In this document: piece by piece, positions 1 through 5,996 of the stretch
Numbering within the stretch: the stretch's first letter is position 1
Layout: each line of letters opens with the position of its first letter
Assembly (NCBI GenBank): GCA_007123575.1
Contig: SKKV01000290.1
Coordinates: 1 to 6,139, forward strand
Direction of reading: 5' to 3'
DNA length: 6,139 nt
Source: Wenzhouxiangella sp.
Lineage (GTDB): Bacteria; Pseudomonadota; Gammaproteobacteria; Xanthomonadales; Wenzhouxiangellaceae
Position numbers and translations under genes: made by a program
Notes under the pieces: model-generated
Database searches by the model: none
The model's input: only the letters and a program-made list of their open reading frames with translations
Told to the model about the DNA's origin: nothing

Positions 1-1618
1 AGGCCTGCCAGTAGCGGGCCTCTATGATTCTGGCCGCATCCGACTCGCCAGCCGCCGCCAGTCGCTCCAGCAGAGTTTCAGTCAGCTCTGGCAGCACGCT
101 GGAAATGCCCAGCGCGTTGTAGACGGAGCGCAGCGAGGTATACAGCCTGGCCTGAAGCGCCGGTTGGCCCTCGAAATCCCGTTCGATGGTTTCCCGGGCC
201 CGGGCCAATACGTGCTGATCAAGCATGCGACGGGCCAGCTCGGTGCCGCTAATCTGGCTGACAACAAGCTCCAGGTCGGGCAGTGATGGGGCGGTGTCAG
301 GGCGGCGGGCGGTGCTGGAATCATATTGCTCGCGCAGGCCTTCAATCAGGCCAATACCCATGGCCTGTGGGTCGACACCTTCGAGCATGGACTGCTGGAA
401 GCCCACCACCTGGGCGAGTTCCTGCTGGTGCTGTTCGGCAATCTCGAACTGGCGCTGCGCTTCCAGCATGCCCAGCGTCGCTGCCGTCAGCCCGGCCACC
501 AAGGCCAGCAGAATTGCGCTGGCACTGCCGACGGCCAAAAGGTTGCGGCGCATGAATCGACGCAGGCGATAAGTGCGAGTATTCGGCAGGGCCTCGACCG
601 GCCTGCGCTCCAGCACGCAGCCGATATCGTCGGCCAGGGCCTGGGCCGATTCGTAGCGGCCTCCGGGGGCGGGCTCCAGGGCCTTGAGAACGACGGCGTC
701 CAGGTCGGTCTTCAGGCGCCGCTGTAGTCGCTTGATAGTGGTTCTGCGCGCATCCGCAATCTCGGCACAGCGGCTGGTGTTCAGCTGTAGCCGAGTGGAA
801 GGTGGCGGTGGCGGCAAATGCTCGGTCAGGGCCTCGAGGTTGCCGGTTTGGCTGGCGTTCTTGAAGTGGTCATCAGCCAGCGGAGGTTGATCGACCAACA
901 GCTCGTAGAGCAAAACGCCCAGCGAGTACACATCGCTTCTGCCGTCAAGCACGGCTCGATCGATCTGAAACTGTTCCGGGCTCATGTAACGGGGTGTGCC
1001 GGCCAGGTCTCGGTTGGAGCGCGCCTTGGCGCCCCGTTGTTGGGCCGCGGTTGCAATCCCGAAGTCAATGATCTTGGGGATGGGTTCGCCGTCGATGCGT
1101 TGAACCAGGATATTGGCCGGCTTCAAGTCGCGATGCACAATGCCGCGATTATGGGCATGTTGTACCGCGCGACAAATCAGGATGAAGAGAGCCAGCCGTT
1201 CTCGCACGCTTAGTCTTTGCTCGCGACAAAATGCATCGAGACGGATGCCGTCGATGTATTCCATGACGAAATACGGGTGGCCCTGCGAGGTGGTGCCGGC
1301 ATCGAAGACCTGGGCGATGCCGGGATGGCTCATCTGCGCCAGGGCCTGGCGTTCGACGTCGAAGCGCGCCAGGTTGCTCGGCGTTTGCAGCTTGCTGCGA
1401 ATCACCTTGACGGCGACCTTGCGCTGAACCGGCTCGATCTGCTCGGCCAGATACACCTGGCCCATGCCGCCTTCGCCCAGCAGCCTGAGGATGCGGAAGC
1501 GGCCCAGCTCCAGGACGACTTCGGACTCATCGGGCGAGCTGTCGGACCGACCCAGGTCTGAGTCGACCAGCGTTTCGAGCCGGGTTGCTTCGGTGTTGCT
1601 GTCGTCTGCTTGGCTCAC
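1..1618 (-). CDS. Transmembrane serine/threonine protein kinase, 3' end outside the window
   Basis: Partial gene: 539 codons are visible from a GTG start and no stop is reached. I translated it from the reverse strand. Residues ~41-335 form a complete Hanks-type kinase domain: glycine loop LGEGGMGQVY (47-56), ATP-binding K71 in VAVK, probable helix-C E89, catalytic loop HRDLKPAN (162-169), magnesium-binding DFG (185-187), activation segment AGTPRYMSPEQ (206-216) and SDVYSLG (228-234). All expected catalytic residues are present, so it should be active. After a basic stretch (RLRRFMRR) comes one hydrophobic helix (~360-382), then a probable periplasmic region beginning with a likely coiled coil. 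In related kinases this region leads into TPR repeats, which would lie off the left edge. The GTG at 1618 is chosen because it is 4 nt after the dolP stop; a TTG one codon earlier is the only alternative and the next upstream in-frame codons hold no start. There is no clear Shine-Dalgarno, so translation is probably coupled to dolP. The substrate is unknown. Confidence 0.93.
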   Translation of the reverse strand, partial: MSQADDSNTEATRLETLVDSDLGRSDSSPDESEVVLELGRFRILRLLGEGGMGQVYLAEQIEPVQRKVAVKVIRSKLQTPSNLARFDVERQALAQMSHPGIAQVFDAGTTSQGHPYFVMEYIDGIRLDAFCREQRLSVRERLALFILICRAVQHAHNRGIVHRDLKPANILVQRIDGEPIPKIIDFGIATAAQQRGAKARSNRDLAGTPRYMSPEQFQIDRAVLDGRSDVYSLGVLLYELLVDQPPLADDHFKNASQTGNLEALTEHLPPPPPSTRLQLNTSRCAEIADARRTTIKRLQRRLKTDLDAVVLKALEPAPGGRYESAQALADDIGCVLERRPVEALPNTRTYRLRRFMRRNLLAVGSASAILLALVAGLTAATLGMLEAQRQFEIAEQHQQELAQVVGFQQSMLEGVDPQAMGIGLIEGLREQYDSSTARRPDTAPSLPDLELVVSQISGTELARRMLDQHVLARARETIERDFEGQPALQARLYTSLRSVYNALGISSVLPELTETLLERLAAAGESDAARIIEARYWQA

Positions 1619-1622
1619 CAAC

Positions 1623-2255
1623 TCAGCCCGAGGTTTCGTCCGGGAGCTGCAACAGGGTGACCACCCGCTCCACACCGCGCACGGTTCGAGCTCGGTCGAT
1701 AACGGCCTCGGCTTCCTCCGGGCTGAGCTCACCCATCAAATAGATGATGCCCCTGGCGGAGACCACCTTGACCCGGGTCGGATCAAATCCGGGCAGATCG
1801 CGAATGCCGGTCAGGCTGCCGTTAACCCGAGTCGACAACCAGCGGTCAGAGGTTGAGCGACCAGGGCCGCTGCGTTGCATCGGCGCCAGTTCATTGAACA
1901 AACGGGTCACCCCGGGCACCTCAGACGTGGCCCGGCCGGCCAGCGCCACGCGATCCTCGTCAACCGCTTCACCGGCCAGCAGCACCCAGCCGTTATAGGC
2001 ATTGATCTTGACCCGCACCTCATCGTTGTTGAACTTGTCATGCCGATACAGTGCTGCGCGCACCCGCACCTCGAGCACATTGTCATCAACGACCGTACCA
2101 ACGCTACGGCGGTCGTGCACCGCAAAACCGGTGGCGGCAACGCCGCCAATCACCAGCGCGGCGCATCCGGCCAGCTGGGTGATCAAAACAAGAGCAATGG
2201 CCAATCGAATCAGACTGTTCATAACAACGCCAGAAGGTTTGGTTCTTGTGTTCAT
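1623..2255 (-). CDS. dolP: Dual BON-domain outer-membrane lipoprotein, DolP (YraP) family
   Basis: This 210-residue protein has a lipoprotein signal: a hydrophobic segment (18-29) ending in the lipobox LAGC with Cys31. Ala follows the cysteine, so there is no Asp at +2 and Lol export to the outer membrane is expected. Two BON domains follow, at ~57-125 (core YNGWVLLAGE) and ~136-205 (core GIIYLMGELSPEEAEAV, then VRGVERVV). This is the architecture of E. coli DolP, which binds anionic phospholipid and supports outer-membrane integrity. The start at 2255 is preferred because GAGG lies 7 nt before it; the inner Met12 (2222) gives a shorter signal peptide but has no ribosome site. The gene begins 9 nt after yraN and ends 4 nt before the kinase. 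In E. coli diaA lies between yraN and dolP; here it does not. Family assignment is strong; the exact start is less certain. Confidence 0.9.
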   Translation of the reverse strand: MNTRTKPSGVVMNSLIRLAIALVLITQLAGCAALVIGGVAATGFAVHDRRSVGTVVDDNVLEVRVRAALYRHDKFNNDEVRVKINAYNGWVLLAGEAVDEDRVALAGRATSEVPGVTRLFNELAPMQRSGPGRSTSDRWLSTRVNGSLTGIRDLPGFDPTRVKVVSARGIIYLMGELSPEEAEAVIDRARTVRGVERVVTLLQLPDETSG

Positions 2256-2262
2256 TATGCCG

Positions 2263-2266
2263 CCTC
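2263..2266 (-). promoter_or_regulatory. Shine-Dalgarno site of dolP, overlapping the yraN stop
   Basis: GAGG on the minus strand lies 7 nt before the ATG at 2255 and shares bases with the yraN stop codon (TGAGG). It supports the longer dolP start and suggests that ribosomes ending on yraN can restart on dolP. It is the only clear Shine-Dalgarno sequence I could see before any gene in this window. Confidence 0.6.
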
Positions 2267-2648
2267 AGGAGTCGACCTCGAAAGCATTAGTCACCCAGAT
2301 CAAACCATCGTTCGATGTATCCATGGCAATGACGTCAAAGCGACAGGGGTGGTTCTGCCATTCGGGACGGCTCATCAGAAAATGCCGCGCCGCCGTGGCA
2401 AGGCGGCTGCGCTTGGCTGCATCAATGCTGTCCAGGCCACTGACCCTGGCGCCGCGCCCGCGTAGCCTGACTTCGACAAATACCAGCACTTCATCGGCAT
2501 CGGCCGGATTCGGGTCGGTCATCACCAGGTCGATTTCGCCGCCTCGGCAGCGATAGTTTCGCTCGACCAGCTTCAGCTTGCGCTTCAGCAAAAACGTTTC
2601 GGCATCACGTTCGCCGGCATCGCCGAGGCTCTGGCGTAGCGTGGTCAA
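2265..2648 (-). CDS. yraN: YraN / UPF0102 family protein with nuclease-like fold
   Basis: This 127-residue protein belongs to UPF0102, a family with a PD-(D/E)XK-type endonuclease-like fold whose cellular role is not well settled. Visible signatures are an N-terminal GDAGERDAETFL helix (9-20), RGGEIDLVM (35-43) carrying the acidic E38 and D40, VFVEVR (56-61), the basic DAAKRSRL segment (76-83), RFDV (103-106) and the terminal NAF (121-123). The start codon is TTG. It is fixed by elimination: the next upstream in-frame codons contain no ATG, GTG or TTG before a TGA 48 bases earlier, and the next in-frame Met (residue 43) lies inside the conserved core. The TTG overlaps the lpoA stop as TTGA, with no Shine-Dalgarno site, so expression probably depends on translational coupling to lpoA. 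Length is usual for the family. Confidence 0.93.
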   Translation of the reverse strand: MTTLRQSLGDAGERDAETFLLKRKLKLVERNYRCRGGEIDLVMTDPNPADADEVLVFVEVRLRGRGARVSGLDSIDAAKRSRLATAARHFLMSRPEWQNHPCRFDVIAMDTSNDGLIWVTNAFEVDS

Positions 2649-4486
2649 CGGACGCGTTCGGCGCGACCCTGAACCAGCCTGACCACGGGCTGATCACGCT
2701 CGATCAGGCGGCCGTCGGCCAGCCGCAATCGGCCGGTGAGGCCGCTCAGGTAAAGATCGGGGTCAAGTGCCATGGCATCCAGCCAAGGCAGCAAGGCCAT
2801 GGCATCGGCGCCCATCGCATGCAGCCTGGCCAGGATTGGATTGTCCAGGTGCGGATACAGGTTGGAGGCGCGCAAGCGCTGCTGGCCCTGGGTGGTAAAG
2901 TCCAAAAACCAGGGTGGTAGCGGCATGATCACTCCGTCCAGGTCGCCATCGCGCGCCGCCTCCGGCGCGCCGGCAATGATCTGTGAGGTGGCCAGTACGG
3001 GCACGTCGCCGGCGCCGAAGAAGCGAAGCTGCGGTCTGATCTGGCGACCGTCGTCGGCGCGTGCAGCCAGGAAGACGACGTCGATATCGGTTCGTCGCTG
3101 TGGTTCCGATTCCAGCGGCTGGTTCAGTGTTCTGGCCATGCTGGCGATACGCTGCTCGGAGCGATCCAGCTCCAGCAGCACTTCAAGCAGGGCGCTGTGA
3201 TCGACCTGGCGCAGGGAATATTCGGCCGAGCGCAGCACCGTGCCGCCGCCCATCTCGAACAAGTCGACAAACGCGCTGGAAACGCGCTGACCCCAGTCCG
3301 TGTTCTGGTACAACACCAGGGCGCGTTTGTGGCCGCTGACCAGGGCGTGAGCAGCAGCCAGTTCGGCGTCGTCTTCAGGCAGCAGGGCAAAAGCGCGCAG
3401 GGCGCCGCTGGCGCCCAGCATCCCGGTATCGCTCGGGTGGTTGAGCAGCAGGACCGGCAGGCCCGGATCCGGCAGATCGACCAGGGTCTCGACCTGTTCG
3501 CGCTCCAGCGGCCCGATCAGGAAGTCAGCGCCTGCTTCGCGCAAGTCGAACCAGGCGGCGATAACGTCTTGCGGGTCTTCGCCAGCGTAGCGAAACAAGA
3601 GCTCCGGGCGACGGTCTGGCGGAATGTCCAACCAGGCCGACATGATGCCGTCGCGCACGGCGCTGCCCGCTCGGGCCATGGCTGCGCGACCCGGCAAGAT
3701 AACGCCGATGCGCTGCGGCTGGGGGTGAGTCTGGCGCCACAAGGCCAGCCAGAAACGAGCTGCCTCGGCGCTGTAGCCAACGTTGGGATGCGTGGCTTCC
3801 CAGTCATCCAGTGCGGCAGAAAGCAGGTCCGGGTCCAAAAGGTGGCTGCGGGCGGCAACCGCCAGATCCAGCCAGGGCGAAAGTTCAGGGCGGTGACCGT
3901 GCTCGACCTGAAGCCGTTGGAGATCGGCTAGCGGCAGTTCGATCAACAGCGCCAGGCCCAACTCCGGGGTGAAATCGCCGGCGCGGACCGACTGATCAAG
4001 CGCCATAAGCGCCTGCTCCGCCGGACGCTCCCGGCGCTCGCTCAGGCGCGCCTCAAGAGACAATCGACGCCGTTCCAGGTCGCCGCTCAAACTATCTGAC
4101 AGTTCCGCCAGGCGCCATCCGGCCTGCGCCAGTTCGCCGCTTTCGATGTCAAGCTCGACCCGGGCCAGGGCCAGGCGCTGCCGTTCGCGTTGGCTTAGCT
4201 CGCCGATTGCGATGCGGTCGATTTGAGTTTGTGCCTCACCTGGGCGGCCCGCTTCGAGCAGCAGCTCGACGGCGTTCAGGCGGTAGCCGTTGGCTTCATC
4301 CGGGCGCTGGTCGGCCAGCTCCAGCCATGCGGCGACGGCCTGCTCAAGGCGGCCGGCTCGAATCAGGCCGTGAATGTCTTCAACAGCCGCATCTGACGGC
4401 GCATCCGGCCGCACGGTGGGCGCAGGCGGCGCGCAGGCTGCCAACAGCAAGATCAGCAGCGTTGCCACAAGTATCAATCTCATCAT
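2645..4486 (-). CDS. lpoA: Penicillin-binding protein activator LpoA, outer-membrane lipoprotein
   Basis: This 613-residue protein is close to the usual LpoA length. A short signal peptide ends in the lipobox LAAC with Cys18 followed by Ala, predicting an outer-membrane lipoprotein facing the periplasm. Residues ~35-250 are helical and TPR-like (for example AGRLEQAVAAWLELA and AGRPGEAQTQI), the LpoA N-terminal domain. Residues ~258-610 form a type-1 periplasmic-binding-protein-like domain, with IGVILPG (260-266), FLIGPLERE (322-330), DWGQRVSSAF (397-406) and ARLHAMGADAM (553-563), which match conserved blocks of E. coli LpoA. In E. coli LpoA crosses the peptidoglycan to stimulate PBP1a. The start is one of two adjacent ATGs (4486 or 4483), and neither has a Shine-Dalgarno site; a -10-like TATCAT lies 7 nt before the first. 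It is the first gene of the four-gene set and is divergent from rsmI, as in E. coli. Confidence 0.94.
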   Translation of the reverse strand: MMRLILVATLLILLLAACAPPAPTVRPDAPSDAAVEDIHGLIRAGRLEQAVAAWLELADQRPDEANGYRLNAVELLLEAGRPGEAQTQIDRIAIGELSQRERQRLALARVELDIESGELAQAGWRLAELSDSLSGDLERRRLSLEARLSERRERPAEQALMALDQSVRAGDFTPELGLALLIELPLADLQRLQVEHGHRPELSPWLDLAVAARSHLLDPDLLSAALDDWEATHPNVGYSAEAARFWLALWRQTHPQPQRIGVILPGRAAMARAGSAVRDGIMSAWLDIPPDRRPELLFRYAGEDPQDVIAAWFDLREAGADFLIGPLEREQVETLVDLPDPGLPVLLLNHPSDTGMLGASGALRAFALLPEDDAELAAAHALVSGHKRALVLYQNTDWGQRVSSAFVDLFEMGGGTVLRSAEYSLRQVDHSALLEVLLELDRSEQRIASMARTLNQPLESEPQRRTDIDVVFLAARADDGRQIRPQLRFFGAGDVPVLATSQIIAGAPEAARDGDLDGVIMPLPPWFLDFTTQGQQRLRASNLYPHLDNPILARLHAMGADAMALLPWLDAMALDPDLYLSGLTGRLRLADGRLIERDQPVVRLVQGRAERVR

Positions 4487-4493
4487 GTCGGCG

Positions 4494-4499
4494 ATGATA
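4494..4499 (-). promoter_or_regulatory. Candidate -10 element of lpoA (TATCAT)
   Basis: TATCAT matches the sigma-70 consensus TATAAT at five of six positions and ends 7 nt before the lpoA ATG. Initiation at the normal distance would fall on or beside the start codon, giving a leaderless message. The hexamers at 16-18 bp upstream spacing (for example GCATTG) are not good -35 elements. Confidence 0.35.
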
Positions 4500-4513
4500 A
4501 ACGATTGACTGGT

Positions 4514-4519
4514 TACAAT
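4514..4519 (+). promoter_or_regulatory. Candidate -10 element of rsmI (TACAAT)
   Basis: TACAAT matches TATAAT at five of six positions and ends 6 nt before the ATG at 4526, so transcription would begin about at the start codon. No -35 match is seen at 16-18 bp spacing. If real, it rules out the upstream TTG at 4505 as the rsmI start, since that codon would not be transcribed. Confidence 0.35.
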
Positions 4520-4525
4520 GCCGTC

Positions 4526-5401
4526 ATGCCTGAACCATCAGCCAACGAACGAACCGTCAGCCAGGCAGGCACGTTGTTCGTCGTTGCCACGCCGATCGGT
4601 AATCTGGACGATTTGTCGCCGCGCGCGGCGCGCGTGCTTGGCGAGGTTGATTTGCTCGCCGTCGAGGACACGCGCATCACCCGGCGACTGTCAGAACGCG
4701 CCGGGCCATTGCCGCGCATGGTTGTCCTCAACGAGCACAGCGAGCAGGCCCGGGTGGGCGAGCTTGTTGCCGGACTGCTGGCAGGCGGCAGCCTGGCCCT
4801 GGTCAGCGATGCTGGCACACCGCTGATTTCCGATCCTGGCTTCCGCCTGGTCCAGGCCGCCCACGAAGCCGGAATCGCGGTCAGCCCGGTGCCCGGTCCC
4901 TGTGCCGCCATTGCAGCTCTGTCGGCGGCTGGCCTGCCCAGCGACCGCTTTCACTTCGAGGGTTTCCTGCCGCCGCGCCAGGCGGCCAGGCGGCGTCGAC
5001 TTCAGGCCTTGGCAGGGTTATCCGAAACTCTGCTGTTTTACGCCCCGGCCCGGGATTTGCCAGCGGTGTTGGACGACATGGTGGCGGTGTTCGGCGGCCA
5101 GCGGCTGGCGACCCTGGGCCGGGAGTTGACCAAGCGCCATGAAACCCTGTGGCAACTGCCGCTGGCAGAGTTGGCCGCGCGGGTTGGTACTGACGCCAAC
5201 CAGCAGCTCGGCGAGGCCGTGCTGGTGGTGGCGGGCAGTCCAGAAGCGCGCTCGCCAATCGCTCTCGATGCATTGGTCAAGGCGCTGGCTGCGGAACTGC
5301 CGCCGTCGCGTGCAGCCAAGGTTCTGGCCGGGCTTAGTCACCTTGACAGACGCGAAGCTTTCGCTTTGATTGAATCTGCCCGCAAGCCAGGCCCGGCTTG
5401 A
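4526..5401 (+). CDS. rsmI: 16S rRNA (cytidine(1402)-2'-O)-methyltransferase RsmI
   Basis: RsmI uses S-adenosylmethionine to methylate the ribose of 16S rRNA C1402 in the decoding centre, acting in the cytoplasm on small subunits. From the chosen ATG the protein has 291 residues, normal for the family. It carries the tetrapyrrole-methylase-type fold signatures: FVVATPIGNLDDLS (18-31), VEDTR (46-50), LVSDAGTPLISDPG (92-105), VSPVPGPCA (119-127), FEGFLPP (144-150) and the late RELTKRHE block (199-206). The reading frame opens further upstream to a TTG at 4505, which would add seven residues; ATG at 4526 is preferred because conservation begins after it and a -10-like TACAAT sits between the two codons. 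No Shine-Dalgarno site precedes either start. The gene is divergent from lpoA, the conserved gammaproteobacterial arrangement. Its stop codon lies inside the loop of a GC-rich hairpin. Confidence 0.95.
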   Translation: MPEPSANERTVSQAGTLFVVATPIGNLDDLSPRAARVLGEVDLLAVEDTRITRRLSERAGPLPRMVVLNEHSEQARVGELVAGLLAGGSLALVSDAGTPLISDPGFRLVQAAHEAGIAVSPVPGPCAAIAALSAAGLPSDRFHFEGFLPPRQAARRRRLQALAGLSETLLFYAPARDLPAVLDDMVAVFGGQRLATLGRELTKRHETLWQLPLAELAARVGTDANQQLGEAVLVVAGSPEARSPIALDALVKALAAELPPSRAAKVLAGLSHLDRREAFALIESARKPGPA

Positions 5402-5423
5402 GCATTCCAGACGCCCGGGCCTG
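5388..5423 (+). other. GC-rich stem-loop spanning the rsmI stop codon
   Basis: CAGGCCCGG (5388-5396) pairs perfectly with CCGGGCCTG (5415-5423) around an 18-nt loop that contains the TGA stop of rsmI. No T-run follows on the plus strand or on the minus strand, so it is not a standard intrinsic terminator. It could protect the 3' end of the message or weakly attenuate transcription into the next gene. The right arm also overlaps the palindrome GCCCGGGC (5413-5420), which could fold instead. Confidence 0.35.
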
Positions 5424-5478
5424 ACACAAACCGCGTGCCCTTGGCGTTATGTTGGGTAAACCAAGCCGTGATTTCGAC

Positions 5479-5946
5479 ATGACCATCTCGCCCCGCAGCA
5501 TTCTGCTCGCGATCATTCTGGCCGCCTGGCACGTGACCACGGTGCAGGCCGAAACGCCGAAAGGCCTGGACCAGGCCGTGAGCGGGTTCATTAGCGCCAA
5601 TCCTTATCAGGCGCAGTCTTTGGACAGCCGGACGGAAGCCCTGGCTGACATCCTGCAGGGTGATCCGGAATCGGTTTTCCTGCCTGGCTCCCGACTGCCG
5701 CCTCCCACTCGGGCGCTGCTCAAGCTTGAAGCACAGGAAGGAACAGGTTCAGCGGTTCGGTATCGCATCCGCTACGGCCTGGGACAGGACAGCGGCATTG
5801 CCGGTCTACTGCGCAATGACCGTCTGATGGACCACGAAACCCGCACCCAAAGGGTTCGCTTGAGAGCCGTGGCCACCGGCCCTGGAAAAGCACCGGCTGC
5901 AGAACTGGCCCATGCCTATATTCCCTGGCCTCGATTTGGTGATTGA
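5479..5946 (+). CDS. Small secreted protein of unknown function
   Basis: I do not recognise this 155-residue protein. From Met at 5479 it begins with a good Sec signal peptide: a basic n-region (Arg6), a hydrophobic core (SILLAIILAAW, 7-17) and a VQA-E type I cleavage site after residue 24. No lipobox cysteine is present, so a soluble periplasmic or secreted mature protein of about 131 residues is predicted. The mature part has a helical start (LDQAVSGFI, LADIL), a Pro-rich turn (LPPPTR), then alternating charged and hydrophobic stretches (VRYRIRYGLGQ, QRVRLRAVATG) that look like beta strands, ending in AYIPWPRFGD. It has no cysteine, so no disulfides. An in-frame ATG at 5449 would add ten residues including two Asp in the n-region and is less likely. 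Neither start has a clear ribosome site. It follows rsmI by 77 nt on the same strand. Coding confidence rests on the signal peptide and compositional coherence. Confidence 0.72.
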   Translation: MTISPRSILLAIILAAWHVTTVQAETPKGLDQAVSGFISANPYQAQSLDSRTEALADILQGDPESVFLPGSRLPPPTRALLKLEAQEGTGSAVRYRIRYGLGQDSGIAGLLRNDRLMDHETRTQRVRLRAVATGPGKAPAAELAHAYIPWPRFGD

Positions 5947-5968
5947 AATCGATTGACTCAGGCCCTGT

Positions 5969-5980
5969 TGACCTCGGTCA
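5969..5980. promoter_or_regulatory. Operator-like inverted repeat TGACC-TC-GGTCA
   Basis: Two perfect 5-bp arms with a 2-bp spacer lie in the 50-bp gap between the secreted-protein gene and the metallopeptidase, 3 bp before the -10-like TAAAAT. A protein bound here would sit between the -35 and -10 positions. A 12-bp palindrome can occur by chance, so this is only a candidate. Confidence 0.22.
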
Positions 5981-5983
5981 GCG

Positions 5984-5989
5984 TAAAAT
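5984..5989 (+). promoter_or_regulatory. Candidate -10 element of the metallopeptidase gene (TAAAAT)
   Basis: TAAAAT matches TATAAT at five of six positions and ends 7 nt before the ATG at 5997, again implying a leaderless start. TTGACC at 5968-5973 resembles a -35 box but is only 10 bp away, and TTGACT at 5953-5958 is 25 bp away, so neither is correctly spaced. Confidence 0.35.
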
Positions 5990-5996
5990 TGGCTTT

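Larger units (their letters stand above)
4487..4525. promoter_or_regulatory. Compact divergent lpoA / rsmI promoter region
   Basis: Only 39 bp separate the chosen ATGs of two divergent genes. The segment is clearly more AT-rich than its surroundings and must drive transcription both ways unless promoters lie inside the genes. One -10-like hexamer is seen on each strand, with no convincing -35 at 16-18 bp from either. No operator palindrome was recognised. Confidence 0.5.

Noticed and set aside
326..1561. Several plus-strand open frames of 100-133 codons opposite the kinase
   Set aside because: The minus strand encodes an uninterrupted kinase with all catalytic motifs; the plus-strand frames overlap each other and show no coherent protein features.
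1875..2465. Plus-strand open frame (196 codons) opposite dolP and yraN
   Set aside because: It spans two well-recognised minus-strand genes and their junction, has a His/Gln-rich translation without motifs, and no ribosome site.
3197..3931. Long plus-strand open frame (244 codons) opposite lpoA
   Set aside because: It is fully antisense to lpoA, whose protein matches LpoA throughout. The translation is low-complexity, rich in Gln, Arg, Ala and Gly, with no recognisable domain, as expected of a GC-rich shadow frame.
4505..4525. TTG at 4505 as the start of rsmI
   Set aside because: It adds seven residues before the conserved region, has no Shine-Dalgarno site, and the better -10-like element lies downstream of it; ATG at 4526 is simpler.
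4618..4629. Palindrome GCCGCGCGCGGC within rsmI
   Set aside because: It encodes the ordinary SPRAAR segment after the GNLDDL motif and is explained by GC-rich codon use for Pro, Arg and Ala.
5421..5453. CTGACA and TATGTT as a promoter for the secreted-protein gene
   Set aside because: The spacer is 21 bp, too long for a sigma-70 promoter, and both boxes are imperfect matches.
5402..5478. Possible small RNA gene such as rnpB downstream of rsmI
   Set aside because: In some gammaproteobacteria rnpB lies near rsmI, but this gap is only 77 bp, far too short, and has no RNase P RNA-like sequence.
5947..5954. AATCGATT palindrome after the secreted-protein gene
   Set aside because: Eight bases only, no extended symmetry and poorly placed relative to the candidate promoter; likely chance.
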